Below are positions 8,915-19,195 of a DNA stretch of 64,000 bases, piece by piece (positions within the stretch are counted from its first letter, which is position 1; every line of letters starts with the position of its first letter). The DNA comes from Sutcliffiella horikoshii (GTDB lineage: Bacteria > Bacillota > Bacilli > Bacillales > Bacillaceae_I): assembly GCA_001636495.1 (NCBI GenBank), contig KV440964.1, forward strand, positions 3,736,666 to 3,800,665, read 5' to 3'. Made by a program: the position numbers and the translations under genes. The notes below the pieces were generated by a model. It searched no databases. It was not told the DNA's origin and saw nothing but the letters and a program-made list of their open reading frames with translations.

Positions 8915-10621
8915 TTAGCTTATTCTATTAGAAACTTTCTGATCAAAACCCTGTTCTTCGTCTACCGCTCTAACTGCATCATGTAGATGGCGCTCTAAAA
9001 CTATTCGGTTTTGCTCTTTTTGCTCTCTGCTCCAAACTAATTCCTTTCCCATTAGGTCCAATACTTTCGTTTTCCATTTCTCTACCCATGCAATATCGAA
9101 AAACAATGCTCCCGTTCTGCGGATGAAAAAGTCAGATGTTGTGGATGTCATTTCTTCCCTTATTGCATATAGCACCTGTACAAAAACATCTAATGGTAAA
9201 CCTGCTTTTTCAGCTTGGCTGCCATCTGTTTTCGCAATGTCATATAATTTCTCCACATTGGAACCATACATTGAGGAGAGCTTTGTAGCTTCTTCTTTTG
9301 TAAACCCAATTTCCATTCCTTCCTTCACTTTCTCTTTCATATAGGAAGGAAAATTATTAGAGCCTCCGACATCACCGCCAGATATCGGCATGTGCTTCGT
9401 TTTGGATGTTCCGTAGTTTTTACCCGATTCTTTGACAAACTGTTTATTCATTAAATCAACAACCATCTCAGCCATTTTACGATAACCTGTCAGTTTGCCT
9501 CCTGCAATGGTGATCAACCCTGAGTCAGAAACCCACACTTCGTCTTTTCTGGAAATCTCAGAGGCTGATTTTCCTTCTTCATGGATTAAAGGACGTAATC
9601 CAGTCCAACTAGATTCAATGTCAGACTCCTTCAACTTTAAAGAAGGAAACATGTATGAGATGGCTTCAAGTACATACGACTTATCTTGTTTGGTCATTCT
9701 CGGATGTGCCATGTCTTCTTTATAAACAGTATCTGTTGTTCCAACATATGTTTTCCCATCACGTGGAATGGCAAAAATCATTCTTTTATCTTGTGTGTCA
9801 AAATAGATAGCTTGTTTCAACGGAAATTTCTTTTGATCGAATACTAAATGAATACCTTTTGTAAGTTGCAAATGCTTTCCTTTTTTAGAGCCGTCCATTT
9901 CACGTAAAGTATCTACCCAAGGACCTGCAGCATTAACGATTTTTTCAGCTCGAATAGTATGGGTCTTATTCGTTAATTGATCCACTACCTTTGCTCCAAC
10001 TACTTTACCATCTTCATAAAGAAGTTCTTCCACTTTTGCATAGTTAACGGCCTCTGCACCGCGCTTCACAGCTTCTTTCATTACTTCAATGGTGAGGCGC
10101 GCGTCATCTGTGCGGTATTCCACATAAACGCCGCCGCCTTTTAAGCCCTTGCTATTTAAAAGTGGTTCACGAGTTAATGTATCTTGTGCGTTCAACATTT
10201 TACGGCGTTCGGATTTTTTTACATTTGCCAGAAAGTCATACACTCTTAAACCTAAGGAAGTCGAGAACTTTCCAAATGTTCCTCCTTGTTGAATCGGCAA
10301 TAGCATCCATTCAGGCGTTGTAACATGCGGGCCATTTTCATATACAACCGCGCGTTCCTTCCCTACTTCTGCTACCATTTTCACTTCAAATTGTTTTAAA
10401 TAACGAAGTCCACCGTGAACAAGTTTAGTGGATCTGCTGGATGTTCCGGCAGCAAAGTCCTGCATTTCCACAACAGCTGTTTTTAACCCCCGTGTTGCAG
10501 CATCCAAGGCGATACCACTGCCTGTAATCCCACCGCCTATAACTAATACGTCATAAGTCTCTTCTGTCATTTTTTCTAAAATAAGGCTTCTGTTAAAGCT
10601 TGCAAAGTTTAATTTTTTCAT
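8915..10621 (-). CDS. glpD: Aerobic glycerol-3-phosphate dehydrogenase
   Basis: 568 residues from the ATG at 10621, which has GGAGG eight bases upstream; the frame stays open another 36 codons upstream but those run through the leader hairpin and are not coding. FAD-binding motif VIGGGITGSGIALDAATRG near the start; substrate and FAD contacts GTSSRSTKLVHGGLRYL follow. Oxidises glycerol-3-phosphate to dihydroxyacetone phosphate and passes electrons to menaquinone at the membrane. Controlled by GlpP antitermination at the hairpin in its leader. Same order as B. subtilis glpK-glpD-pgcA. Confidence 0.95.
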   Translation of the reverse strand: MKKLNFASFNRSLILEKMTEETYDVLVIGGGITGSGIALDAATRGLKTAVVEMQDFAAGTSSRSTKLVHGGLRYLKQFEVKMVAEVGKERAVVYENGPHVTTPEWMLLPIQQGGTFGKFSTSLGLRVYDFLANVKKSERRKMLNAQDTLTREPLLNSKGLKGGGVYVEYRTDDARLTIEVMKEAVKRGAEAVNYAKVEELLYEDGKVVGAKVVDQLTNKTHTIRAEKIVNAAGPWVDTLREMDGSKKGKHLQLTKGIHLVFDQKKFPLKQAIYFDTQDKRMIFAIPRDGKTYVGTTDTVYKEDMAHPRMTKQDKSYVLEAISYMFPSLKLKESDIESSWTGLRPLIHEEGKSASEISRKDEVWVSDSGLITIAGGKLTGYRKMAEMVVDLMNKQFVKESGKNYGTSKTKHMPISGGDVGGSNNFPSYMKEKVKEGMEIGFTKEEATKLSSMYGSNVEKLYDIAKTDGSQAEKAGLPLDVFVQVLYAIREEMTSTTSDFFIRRTGALFFDIAWVEKWKTKVLDLMGKELVWSREQKEQNRIVLERHLHDAVRAVDEEQGFDQKVSNRIS

Positions 10622-10657
10622 GGTTGTTGCCTCCATCCTGTTATTAAGTATATATAC

Positions 10658-10718
10658 AAAAAGAGACCACAGAAAACATAGACAAAGCTTTTGCTTTGAA
10701 AATGTTCTGTGGTCTCTC
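10658..10718 (-). promoter_or_regulatory. GlpP-dependent terminator/antiterminator in the glpD leader
   Basis: AGAGACCACAGAA pairs with TTCTGTGGTCTCT over 13 perfect base pairs and is followed by TTTTTG on the minus strand, 40 bases before glpD. In B. subtilis GlpP loaded with glycerol-3-phosphate binds the glpD leader at such an inverted repeat and lets transcription continue. Confidence 0.9.
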
Positions 10719-10769
10719 CTAATCTCCAACCGAAATATTAACTTGTGTTTAGTATATCATATGCAATGA

Positions 10770-12281
<1,512 letters not shown>

Positions 12282-12839
12282 TTATTTTGAATAATGCTCC
12301 CAAAGTTCCTGTTTGGATGTGGTAACTGCTGTTGCCCCTGCTTCAATGGCTCGGTCCACATCTTCCACAGAGCGGATCAAGCCTCCTGCAAATACAGGAA
12401 TGCCTGTTTTTTCTTTTACTTCCCTAATCATATGAGGAACGACACCTGGCAATACTTCTATAAAGTCAGGCTGAATCTTTTCAATTACCTGATAACTTTT
12501 TTCTACTGCATTGGAATCAAGTAAAAAGAGGCGCTGTATAGCATAGATACCCCTTTGTTTGGCCTTGGCAATCACTGCAGCTCTTGTGGAAACGAGTCCG
12601 GCTGGCTTTAGGGTTTGGCATAAGAATTCTGCCGCATGCTCATCGTTTTTAATGCCTTGAATAAGGTCCACATGGACGAACAGTTTTTTCTTCTCTTTAT
12701 TTGCTGCTTTTATATAATTCGGTATCTGTGAGAGTTGACTGTCTAATATAACACCATATTCATAGCTGCTTTGCAAAAACCTTTCGAGCGTTTTGCCGTT
12801 TTTCACAGCTGGGAGTATGGTTTGGTTTTGGAATGTCAT
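12282..12839 (-). CDS. glpP: Glycerol uptake operon antiterminator GlpP
   Basis: 185 residues, B. subtilis GlpP 192. TIM-barrel-like RNA-binding antiterminator; motifs [34 protein letters not shown] and [18 protein letters not shown] are diagnostic. Binds glycerol-3-phosphate and the glpD leader to prevent termination. GGAGG lies seven bases before the ATG. It is the first gene of a short glpP-glpK unit. Only glpD in this window carries a target hairpin. Confidence 0.93.
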   Translation of the reverse strand: MTFQNQTILPAVKNGKTLERFLQSSYEYGVILDSQLSQIPNYIKAANKEKKKLFVHVDLIQGIKNDEHAAEFLCQTLKPAGLVSTRAAVIAKAKQRGIYAIQRLFLLDSNAVEKSYQVIEKIQPDFIEVLPGVVPHMIREVKEKTGIPVFAGGLIRSVEDVDRAIEAGATAVTTSKQELWEHYSK

Positions 12840-12853
12840 GGGACACCTCCATT

Positions 12854-12882
12854 TTTAATGAATTATAATATGATTTTGTCAA
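12854..12882 (-). promoter_or_regulatory. Probable promoter of glpP-glpK
   Basis: TTGACA (12882-12877), 17-base spacer, ATTAAA (12859-12854) on the minus strand, just before the glpP ribosome binding site. A TATAAT also lies inside the spacer. No cre site is evident. Confidence 0.45.
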
Positions 12883-12922
12883 AATAAAAAGACGCACCTT
12901 TAAAAATACAAAGATTGGAATT

Positions 12923-13825
12923 TTAAAGTATCAACCAAAACATCAACGGCAATGTAATTAGAGTTAATAACGTGCTAACTAATGTTGCACTCGAGACGAA
13001 TTCAGGCTCTGTATTGAACTCCAAGGCATACATTGTAGTATTCGCTGCGGCTGGCATTGCTGCCATGATGATCATCAACTGTTTAATCATAGGATCCACA
13101 GGAAGCACAAGTGTAAATAGAAATGCAATGAACGGCGACACTATCAGTTTAATAGAAAGAGCGTATAGCAATTTCTCCTTTGCTGTCGTACGGATAGATA
13201 TTTTCGCAAGCTGCATCCCAAGAATCACCATGATAACAGGAATGGTTGCATCTGCCACCAAATGAACCGCTTGCATGATTGGTTGTGAGACAGGGATAGA
13301 TAACCATTGAAAAAGGAGCCCTATAATTGCTCCATACATAATTGGCATTTTCAACACCGACATAAGTGCCGAACGGATGCCGTCATTGTCCGGACTCCCT
13401 TTTGCTGCATAGTACACTCCAACTGTTGCCATAAGCAAAGATTGAATGACCATCAGCACGATTGCATATTCAAAACCGGCAGCACCAAAAAGTAACAGGG
13501 CAACAGGTGTCCCGTAATTTCCATTGTTCATGAAACTGGAGGATAGAATGAGACCGCAAGTTTCCGATTTAGAATACTTTCTCACCCATGCAACAAAGTA
13601 TGTGAAAAAGATTAATGAAAAACAAAGTAAACAGCAATATATAATGATATATAGATGATCACTGGAAAATTCGTTTACAAAAAAAGTCCTGAAAACAAGA
13701 ACCGGTGACAATAGGTACATCGCCATCTTAGACAATGCTTTAACGTCAAACCCAATTGTTTTTTGTCCAATAAAACCAATTGCAAATATCATGAAAACCG
13801 GTAAGATTACCTCAAAAAATATCAA
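12923..13825 (-). CDS. AEC family (auxin efflux carrier-like) transporter
   Basis: 300 residues with about ten hydrophobic segments in two halves, the topology of the AEC family. The segments start VILPVFMIFAIGFIG and a second half opens PIMYGAIIGLLFQWL; the family broken-helix region contains SSSFMNNGNYGTPVALLLFG. Bacterial members move malate, malonate or other organic anions; the substrate here is not evident. The start is TTG at 13825 with GGGGAG upstream; the first in-frame ATG (codon 12) would cut into the first membrane segment. It lies downstream of nothing related and appears to be an insertion relative to the B. subtilis gene order. Confidence 0.8.
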   Translation of the reverse strand: MIFFEVILPVFMIFAIGFIGQKTIGFDVKALSKMAMYLLSPVLVFRTFFVNEFSSDHLYIIIYCCLLCFSLIFFTYFVAWVRKYSKSETCGLILSSSFMNNGNYGTPVALLLFGAAGFEYAIVLMVIQSLLMATVGVYYAAKGSPDNDGIRSALMSVLKMPIMYGAIIGLLFQWLSIPVSQPIMQAVHLVADATIPVIMVILGMQLAKISIRTTAKEKLLYALSIKLIVSPFIAFLFTLVLPVDPMIKQLMIIMAAMPAAANTTMYALEFNTEPEFVSSATLVSTLLTLITLPLMFWLIL

Positions 13826-13927
13826 TCTGCTCTCCCCAAATCTATGTGTATATTAACTATCTCAGTTTTGTGTAACTCCTATACTATCAAAACTTATCAC
13901 ATTTTTCTTCTTACCAGTTTTTAATTG

Positions 13928-13957
13928 TTGCACTTCTTTATCCAAGTCGAGTATGAT
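13928..13957 (+). promoter_or_regulatory. Sigma-A promoter of the DUF4395 gene
   Basis: TTGCAC (13928-13933), 18-base spacer and TATGAT (13952-13957), 43 bases before the ATG at 14001. Confidence 0.6.
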
Positions 13958-14000
13958 AGTGATAACAAATATCCGATTATACAGGTGGGATTAATTATAT

Positions 14001-14417
14001 ATGAAAAATACTACTATACCTAAACCCTTGGTTACCTTTAATCAATGGTTCATATTGACGACTGTCATTCTTTCTCTTGCTACGGGATTATACTTTCTGA
14101 TGGCTTTTCCATTGCTTGCTGGGCTGATGGGATTGTTGTTTAAATGGAATCCGGCTCTTGTGGTTGCACGGAAATTTCTATCTAAACCTGCAGGATCTTA
14201 TCCTCAGGAAGACGTTGCACAGCTGCAATTCAACCAGAGCATTGCGGTAGCCTGCTTGGCACTGGCGCTTTTCGGTTTTTATTCTGGATTTGTTGTAATT
14301 GGGTTTGTGTTTGGCATTATGGTGGCTGTTGCTTCAGGAGTTGCTTTGATGGGCTTTTGCGTAGGATGTTTTATCCGGTTTCAATGGCAGCAATATCGAT
14401 ATCGTCGGGCCAACTAG
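14001..14417 (+). CDS. DUF4395 membrane protein
   Basis: 138 residues with two to four membrane segments (about 15-50 and 80-125). The pattern FNQWFILTTV near the start, the second FNQSIAV near 77 and the C-terminal CVGCFIRFQWQQYRYRR are typical of DUF4395 proteins, whose function is not established; the two cysteines four apart near the last membrane edge suggest thiol or metal chemistry, which is inference. GGTGGG lies about ten bases before the ATG. It is monocistronic, with its own promoter and terminator. Confidence 0.7.
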   Translation: MKNTTIPKPLVTFNQWFILTTVILSLATGLYFLMAFPLLAGLMGLLFKWNPALVVARKFLSKPAGSYPQEDVAQLQFNQSIAVACLALALFGFYSGFVVIGFVFGIMVAVASGVALMGFCVGCFIRFQWQQYRYRRAN

Positions 14418-14441
14418 ATAGTGATATAATTATTTTTGATG

Positions 14442-14468
14442 TGAACTCCTTTATGGGGTTCTTTTTTT
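14442..14468 (+). terminator. Terminator of the DUF4395 gene
   Basis: GAACTCC/GGGGTTC stem followed by TTTTTTT. Confidence 0.8.
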
Positions 14469-14486
14469 GTCTGGGATTTATTCTTG

Positions 14487-14698
14487 AAAACGTATGAGGA
14501 CATTGTTTGGCTGCATTGGGTCAACGTTGTCCTCATTGGTCTCGTATGACGACCTCCCAGGCCCAAAACTCTCAAACATTGTCCTCATAGACCTCGTATG
14601 ACGACCTCCAACCCCAAATCCTTCAAACATTGTCCTCATAGCCACCGTATGACGACCTCTCACCCCATAAAACCTCAAACATTGTCCTCATTCATCCC
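14487..14698. repeat. Tandem array 1, 51-52 bp period, TCATA-N7-TATGA core
   Basis: Between the convergent DUF4395 gene and yhcX. TATGA of successive units lies at 14545, 14597 and 14648, spacing 52 and 51. Each full unit reads AAACATTGTCCTCATA then GACCTCG then TATGACGACCTCC; a fourth unit decays after ATTGTCCTCAT (14682). An inverted partial copy, CGTATGAGGACATTGTTTG, lies at 14490. The reverse strand can be translated as repeated SMRTMF peptides but shows no ribosome binding site. Confidence 0.85.
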
Positions 14699-14741
14699 TC
14701 TCATCAAATACTTCTAACCCTCAAAAATTGCAAAAAAACAT

Positions 14742-14770
14742 CAAAAAAACGACCCCACAACAGGGTCGCT
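14742..14770 (-). terminator. Terminator of yhcX
   Basis: GCGACCCTG...GGGGTCGT hairpin followed by TTTTTTT on the minus strand. Confidence 0.85.
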
Positions 14771-14779
14771 TTTCCTATG

Positions 14780-16324
14780 TTATTTTTTATACTTAATCTC
14801 ATAAACATCTCTTCGTCGGTCCTTCAACTGACGCACCGTGCCGGATTGGCGCTGACGGCGAAGAATCTCCAAGTCCACATCACCGATGATGACCATCTCA
14901 ATATTCGGATTGCACTCCCCAACGATTCCGTCCCTTGCAAACTCAAAATCGGACGGTGCGAAGATAGCTGACTGGGAGTACTGGATATCCATGTTTTCCA
15001 CCTGTGGCAGGTTCCCACAAGTTCCGGCTATAACCGTATATATTTGATTCTCCACCGCACGTGCCTGCGCACAATAACGGACACGCAAGTAGCCTTGTCG
15101 GTCTTCTGTATTAAATGGACAGAAGATGATGTTCGCGCCCTTCTCTGTTGCAATACGCGCAAGCTCTGGGAACTCGATATCATAACAGATTTGAATTGCA
15201 ATTTTTCCGCAATCAGTATCAAAGACACGTACACTTTCGCCACGGCTTATTCCCCACCATTTGCGTTCATTTGGTGTGATATGCAATTTGTACTGCTTCT
15301 CAATCGTTCCATCACGTCGGAAAAGGTAAGCAATATTAAATACCTTTTCATCTTCCTCAACGAAATGAGAGCCTCCAATGATATTCACGTTATATTTCAC
15401 CGCAAGATCAGTAAACAGCTGGATATACTGTTCTGTATATTCCGTTAGACGCTGAACAGCTTTGCTTGGTACCTTCTCATGTAAGAAGCTCATTAACTGA
15501 GTCGTGAAAATCTCCGGAAAAACAGCAAAATCAGCGCCGCCATCTGATGCAACATCTGTATAATATTCTACCTGTGTTGCAAACTCCTCAAAGGAGCTAA
15601 TCGACTTCATCATGTATTGAACGACACATATCCTAACCGGGAAAGAAGTCTTGAAATGACGCTTTGTCTGTGGGATATACTCCACATTGTTCCACTCCAT
15701 CAAAGTGGCATACTTGTTGGAGGCCAAATCGTCAGGAAGATAACCTGGATTGATACGCATCAAGGTAAACTCATTCAACAGCTGGAATGATAGAACCGGA
15801 TCATAAATTTTATGTCGCATCACCTGTCTGACATACTCACGTGGCGTCATTTCTTCTGCATACTTATGATAGTTCGGAATCCGTCCACCAATAATGATAC
15901 TTTTTAGATTCAGTCTGCGTGCCAAATCTTTCCTTGCCTCATACAGGCGGTGACCGACTTTCATGCGGCGATAGCCCGGATGCACCATTACTTCAATACC
16001 ATATAAGTTATAACCATCTGGATTGTGGTTGGTAATATACCCTTCATCTGTTATATCGTCCCAAGTATGACGATCATCATATTCATCAAAGTTAATCAAC
16101 AAACTTGAGCAAGACCCAATTATTTCCCCATCATACTCCGCACAAAGCTGGCCTTCAGGGAACATATTCAAATGACTTTCCAAGTGCTCTTGCTTCCAGG
16201 GCTGCATGCCAGGAAAACACAAATGCTGAAGCGTAATAATATCATCTATGTCTTTCATCTCTATGTTTCTGATAATCATTTTTTTCTCGAATTTAGATAA
16301 ATCGATTTTTGACAACGCCATCAT
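14780..16324 (-). CDS. yhcX: YhcX: GNAT acetyltransferase fused to a nitrilase-fold amidohydrolase
   Basis: 514 residues; B. subtilis YhcX has 513. Residues about 15-200 form a GNAT domain with the acetyl-CoA loop PGYRRMKVGHRLYEAR; residues about 225-510 form a carbon-nitrogen hydrolase with the Glu-Lys-Cys triad: Glu in VFPEIFTTQ, Lys in QYKLHITPNE, Cys in IQICYDIEFPE. It should cleave a carbon-nitrogen bond in a small amide and perhaps acetylate an amine; the natural substrate is unknown. Two adjacent ATG codons (16324 and 16321) follow AAGGATAGGAG; either may be used. Single gene with its own terminator, in the B. subtilis position upstream of glpP. Confidence 0.9.
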   Translation of the reverse strand: MMALSKIDLSKFEKKMIIRNIEMKDIDDIITLQHLCFPGMQPWKQEHLESHLNMFPEGQLCAEYDGEIIGSCSSLLINFDEYDDRHTWDDITDEGYITNHNPDGYNLYGIEVMVHPGYRRMKVGHRLYEARKDLARRLNLKSIIIGGRIPNYHKYAEEMTPREYVRQVMRHKIYDPVLSFQLLNEFTLMRINPGYLPDDLASNKYATLMEWNNVEYIPQTKRHFKTSFPVRICVVQYMMKSISSFEEFATQVEYYTDVASDGGADFAVFPEIFTTQLMSFLHEKVPSKAVQRLTEYTEQYIQLFTDLAVKYNVNIIGGSHFVEEDEKVFNIAYLFRRDGTIEKQYKLHITPNERKWWGISRGESVRVFDTDCGKIAIQICYDIEFPELARIATEKGANIIFCPFNTEDRQGYLRVRYCAQARAVENQIYTVIAGTCGNLPQVENMDIQYSQSAIFAPSDFEFARDGIVGECNPNIEMVIIGDVDLEILRRQRQSGTVRQLKDRRRDVYEIKYKK

Positions 16325-16490
16325 CTCCTATCCTTATGTACAAAAAATCATGCTGGGCTGTTTCAGAATGTAAAAACGGAGAATAGCCCAATATTACTTA
16401 TTCCCCAATTTTATCATAACGAAACACAAAACAATAAAGGACTGGCCCCTGCCCACTAAAAGTGTTCAAAATAAAAGGAAAGGAATAGTT

Positions 16491-16519
16491 TTGCATAAAT
16501 GATGAGTAAGGTCTATAAT
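16491..16519 (+). promoter_or_regulatory. Sigma-A promoter of bdbC
   Basis: TTGCAT (16491-16496), 17-base spacer, TATAAT (16514-16519). The two hexamers and the spacer length are the same as in the mhqO promoter at 34628. Confidence 0.7.
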
Positions 16520-16530
16520 TTTAGAAAAAG

Positions 16531-16548
16531 TATCTTGAATTCAAAAGA
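16531..16548 (+). promoter_or_regulatory. MhqR-operator-like palindrome before bdbC
   Basis: TATCTTGAATTCAAAAGA matches the left arm and centre of the MhqR consensus (tATCTcgAAtTCgAGATa); the right arm is degenerate. It lies 11 bases after the -10 box. Confidence 0.4.
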
Positions 16549-16556
16549 GGCGAAAT

Positions 16557-16994
16557 ATGGTGGATCATTCTAAGAAAGTGGAGAACCTATTGCTTGCGGC
16601 AGCAATCATTTCCCTAGTCGCAGCACTAGGAAGTTTATATTTTTCGGAAGTATTGATGTATATACCATGTGAGCTATGCTGGTATCAGAGGATATTGATG
16701 TACCCGCTTGTAATTCTGCTTGGAATTGCTGCGGTAAAAAAAGATGCAGGCATTGCAACGTATGTCCTTCCTCTTTCCATTATCGGGGGAAGCATTTCCT
16801 TCTATCACTATTTGATACAGAAGGTTGCATTTTTCGGTGAGAACTCCGTTTCCTGTGGAGTGGTCCCATGTACCGGTCAATACATCAACTGGATGGGTTT
16901 TATTACCATCCCGTTTCTAGCACTTATCGGTTTTACATCCATCACGGTAATCTTATTTTATGTAAGAAATATGGCAAAGAAAGCAGGTATTTAA
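16557..16994 (+). CDS. bdbC: Disulfide bond formation protein BdbC (DsbB family)
   Basis: 145 residues with four membrane segments. The two functional cysteine pairs are present: CELC in the first extracellular loop (YIPCELCWYQRILMYP) and the pair in SCGVVPC of the second loop. It reoxidises an extracytoplasmic thiol oxidase and passes electrons to menaquinone. GAGGCG precedes the ATG. It is followed after two bases by a thioredoxin-like gene, the usual partner arrangement. The pair is inserted next to yhcX/yhcU relative to B. subtilis. Confidence 0.92.
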   Translation: MVDHSKKVENLLLAAAIISLVAALGSLYFSEVLMYIPCELCWYQRILMYPLVILLGIAAVKKDAGIATYVLPLSIIGGSISFYHYLIQKVAFFGENSVSCGVVPCTGQYINWMGFITIPFLALIGFTSITVILFYVRNMAKKAGI

Positions 16995-16996
16995 CA

Positions 16997-17479
16997 TTGA
17001 AGAAACTCATCATTATTATGGCAGTCATCATGGCCATCTTTATAGCTCTCGTTGTCATCACTAATATTCAGCAGAAACAGAATGTAGAAGGTAATCCTTT
17101 TGGAAAAGACAAACTTCACCCAGAAACACAAAAACAGCTGGAAGATCCGCTTTATCAAAACATCATTACTCCCAATCAATTAGAGGAAGATTTAGCTGCT
17201 GGAGAAACGAAAACTATCTATTTCTACAGCTCCACATGTCCCGCTTGTAAACAGACAAGCCCTGTTGTCGTTCCAATGGCAGAAGAAATGGGCATTGACA
17301 TGGAACTTTATAATCTTGAAGAATTCAAAGCTGGCTGGAATGTTTATGGCATCAGGTCCACTCCAACCTTCATTCATTTCGTAGATGGTAAGGAAGTGGA
17401 ACGCCTTGAAAACTACCACGAGGACCAAAGCGTATACACCGACTGGTTCGAGAAAGTAAAAGAAACTCCTAGCGAATAA
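16997..17479 (+). CDS. Membrane-anchored thioredoxin-like thiol-disulfide oxidoreductase
   Basis: 160 residues from a TTG at 16997, two bases after the bdbC stop. One N-terminal membrane anchor (about 2-22) is followed by a thioredoxin fold with CPAC in FYSSTCPACKQTSP and the cis-proline loop STPTFIHF. It is shorter than BdbD (about 220 residues) and lacks the DsbA helical insert, so it resembles BdbA or a YneN-type protein rather than BdbD. Expected to oxidise secreted proteins and be recharged by BdbC. Upstream sequence is open within bdbC, but the hydrophobic anchor fixes the start near 16997. Confidence 0.82.
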   Translation: MKKLIIIMAVIMAIFIALVVITNIQQKQNVEGNPFGKDKLHPETQKQLEDPLYQNIITPNQLEEDLAAGETKTIYFYSSTCPACKQTSPVVVPMAEEMGIDMELYNLEEFKAGWNVYGIRSTPTFIHFVDGKEVERLENYHEDQSVYTDWFEKVKETPSE

Positions 17480-17497
17480 TCGCCAGGAGTTTCTTCC
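17459..17497 (+). terminator. Terminator overlapping the thioredoxin-like gene end
   Basis: AGAAACTCCTAGCGA pairs with TCGCCAGGAGTTTCT around AATAA; the stop codon is within the stem-loop. Confidence 0.75.
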
Positions 17498-17532
17498 GTT
17501 ATCTGAATTTACAGCGGTGCTGAACAGTGTCA

Positions 17533-17946
17533 TTAAATCAAAAAATGATTAGAAGGACGAATAAATTTACTAAAAATATTCGACTTACTTGGTTTATGTG
17601 CAAATTGATCAATCGAAAATGGAAAGGAAAAACCGAACTCCCCTAACATATTGACATTCCGCTTAAATATTTCACGATGCTTGCTTAATAAATCCTCTTC
17701 CTGGATTGCTTCAATAACTGCAATGATTGCTTGAAGGCATGAAATGATATGAAATGCTTCTTTCAATGTTCCATTATAATCGGAAAAAGTATCATGGACT
17801 TCTCCAGTGTGAAGGGATAATTGTTTGGCAAGGTTTTCTATCTCTTTATCTGTGAAATAATAAGGAAGAATGTTCGTCAAGAGGTGTTGGACCAATTCAC
17901 CGATATGGTCCTCTTGCTCTGGAGTTGAAGCGTACATTACTTTCAC
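17533..17946 (-). CDS. yhcU: YhcU-like protein (DUF5365)
   Basis: 137 residues, soluble, largely helical, no cysteine cluster or catalytic signature. It begins MKVMYASTPEQEDHIGELV and sits beside yhcT, as yhcU does in B. subtilis, with a similar length (about 131). The identification rests on both. Function is unknown. The gene is read toward the bdbC pair and away from yhcT. Confidence 0.6.
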   Translation of the reverse strand: MKVMYASTPEQEDHIGELVQHLLTNILPYYFTDKEIENLAKQLSLHTGEVHDTFSDYNGTLKEAFHIISCLQAIIAVIEAIQEEDLLSKHREIFKRNVNMLGEFGFSFPFSIDQFAHKPSKSNIFSKFIRPSNHFLI

Positions 17947-18113
17947 GAATTAAAACCACCCTTGTAACTTCTCTATAACAAAAGAGTAACATAAATGCAT
18001 CTTTATTTGGGTAGGTAGTTACTGGAATCCATAGACTGATTACGACAAAAAATCAGACCAAATGCCGGAAAAAGACTTTGTTTAAGTTGACTGATGATAA
18101 TAGCTGGTTTCCA

Positions 18114-18240
18114 GCTGTTGATTGGAGCAAAAGGCGTAGACTCCAGCGGGGGAGTAGCGACAATCTTGAGACCCCGCAGTGAAACGAGGAGGCTCAAGGT
18201 CGCCCCGCGGAAAGCGAAGCCTATTGCGGAAATCAACAGC
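18114..18240 (+). repeat. 127-bp inverted-end repeat, copy A
   Basis: Ends are GCTGTTGATT and AATCAACAGC. Inside, GCGAC..CTTGAG pairs with CTCAAG..GTCGC. It lies directly upstream of yhcT; the yhcT frame is open through it, but the real start is beyond. The rest of the 330-base gap around it shows no gene. Confidence 0.85.
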
Positions 18241-18276
18241 GACGTAATAGAAACTATTTTAAAAAAGGAGCTTAAT

Positions 18277-19173
18277 ATGAGCAACCACACGATTACATTC
18301 ACTGTTACACAAAATAACTCCCTTCCCTTACAAAACTACCTGAAAGACGTGATAGGTATACCAAAGGGGCTACTTCACGAGTTGCGGATGTCTAAGCAGG
18401 TTACGGTGAATGACGAAATTCCTAATTGGACAACTCCCCTTCAGGAAGGCGACCAACTCTCTATACCTATTCTGGCAGAAGAAATATCCCCTGCCGCTAC
18501 CCCGATAAGCATAGAGGTAGTATATGAAAATGAACATTTTTTAGTGGTAAATAAGCAGGCTGGGATAGATACACACCCCTCTTCAGAAAAAGACTTGCAC
18601 TCCCTATCCAACGGGGTTGCTCATTATTTCAAAGAAAATGAGATTCATTCCAAAGTACGCCATGTCCACCGGTTGGATAAAGACACCAGTGGAGCCATTC
18701 TTTTTGCCAAACATGCCATCTCTGGAGCTATACTTGATAGGATGCTGGAGGAAAGAAAAGTGAAACGAACATATCTCGCTCTTGTGGAGGGAATATGGAA
18801 CACCTCGAAAGGTACAGTTGACAAAGCAATCGGAAAAGATCGCCATCATGCATCCAGAAGGCGAATCTCCCCAACCGGCCAAAAAGCTGTCACTCATTAC
18901 AAAGTTATAAAGACATTTCCAAAGGATATATTGTCCCTTCTGGAACTGACGCTTGATACAGGTAGAACACATCAGATTCGTGTACATATGAGTAGCTTGG
19001 GCCACCCTTTATACGGCGACAAACTTTATGGAGCAACAAGCAAACACCATCGTCACAGCCTTCATGCCTGGAAGCTGAGCGTTCCCCATCCGTTCACTGG
19101 TGAAAATGTAACTGTTCACGCACCACTACCTGATGGGTTCGGTCCATCTTTTCTAAAGTTAGAGGAGCTGTAG
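18277..19173 (+). CDS. yhcT: RluA/RluD-family pseudouridine synthase YhcT
   Basis: 298 residues from the ATG at 18277, which has AAGGAG eight bases upstream; the B. subtilis protein has 302. An S4-like N-terminal RNA-binding segment precedes the catalytic domain. The catalytic aspartate is in HRLDKDTSGAILFAK near residue 130; GRTHQIRVHM and HPLYGDKLYG are further family motifs. It converts uridine to pseudouridine in an RNA, most likely rRNA. Upstream in-frame codons lie inside repeat copy A and are not coding. Confidence 0.92.
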   Translation: MSNHTITFTVTQNNSLPLQNYLKDVIGIPKGLLHELRMSKQVTVNDEIPNWTTPLQEGDQLSIPILAEEISPAATPISIEVVYENEHFLVVNKQAGIDTHPSSEKDLHSLSNGVAHYFKENEIHSKVRHVHRLDKDTSGAILFAKHAISGAILDRMLEERKVKRTYLALVEGIWNTSKGTVDKAIGKDRHHASRRRISPTGQKAVTHYKVIKTFPKDILSLLELTLDTGRTHQIRVHMSSLGHPLYGDKLYGATSKHHRHSLHAWKLSVPHPFTGENVTVHAPLPDGFGPSFLKLEEL

Positions 19174-19195
19174 CATATTAGCTACAGCTTCTTTC
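19166..19195. terminator. Terminator between yhcT and the GNAT gene
   Basis: AGCTGTAGC/GCTACAGCT hairpin, containing the yhcT stop; TTCTTTC follows on the plus strand. Confidence 0.65.

Noticed and set aside
10622-10729. N-terminal extension of glpD from 10729
   Set aside because: It runs through the antiterminator hairpin; the ATG at 10621 has GGAGG at correct spacing.
14478-14678. Minus-strand frame with repeated SMRTMF peptides as a repeat protein
   Set aside because: It arises from the 52-bp array and has no ribosome binding site; array units of 51 and 52 bases would shift the frame in any further expansion.
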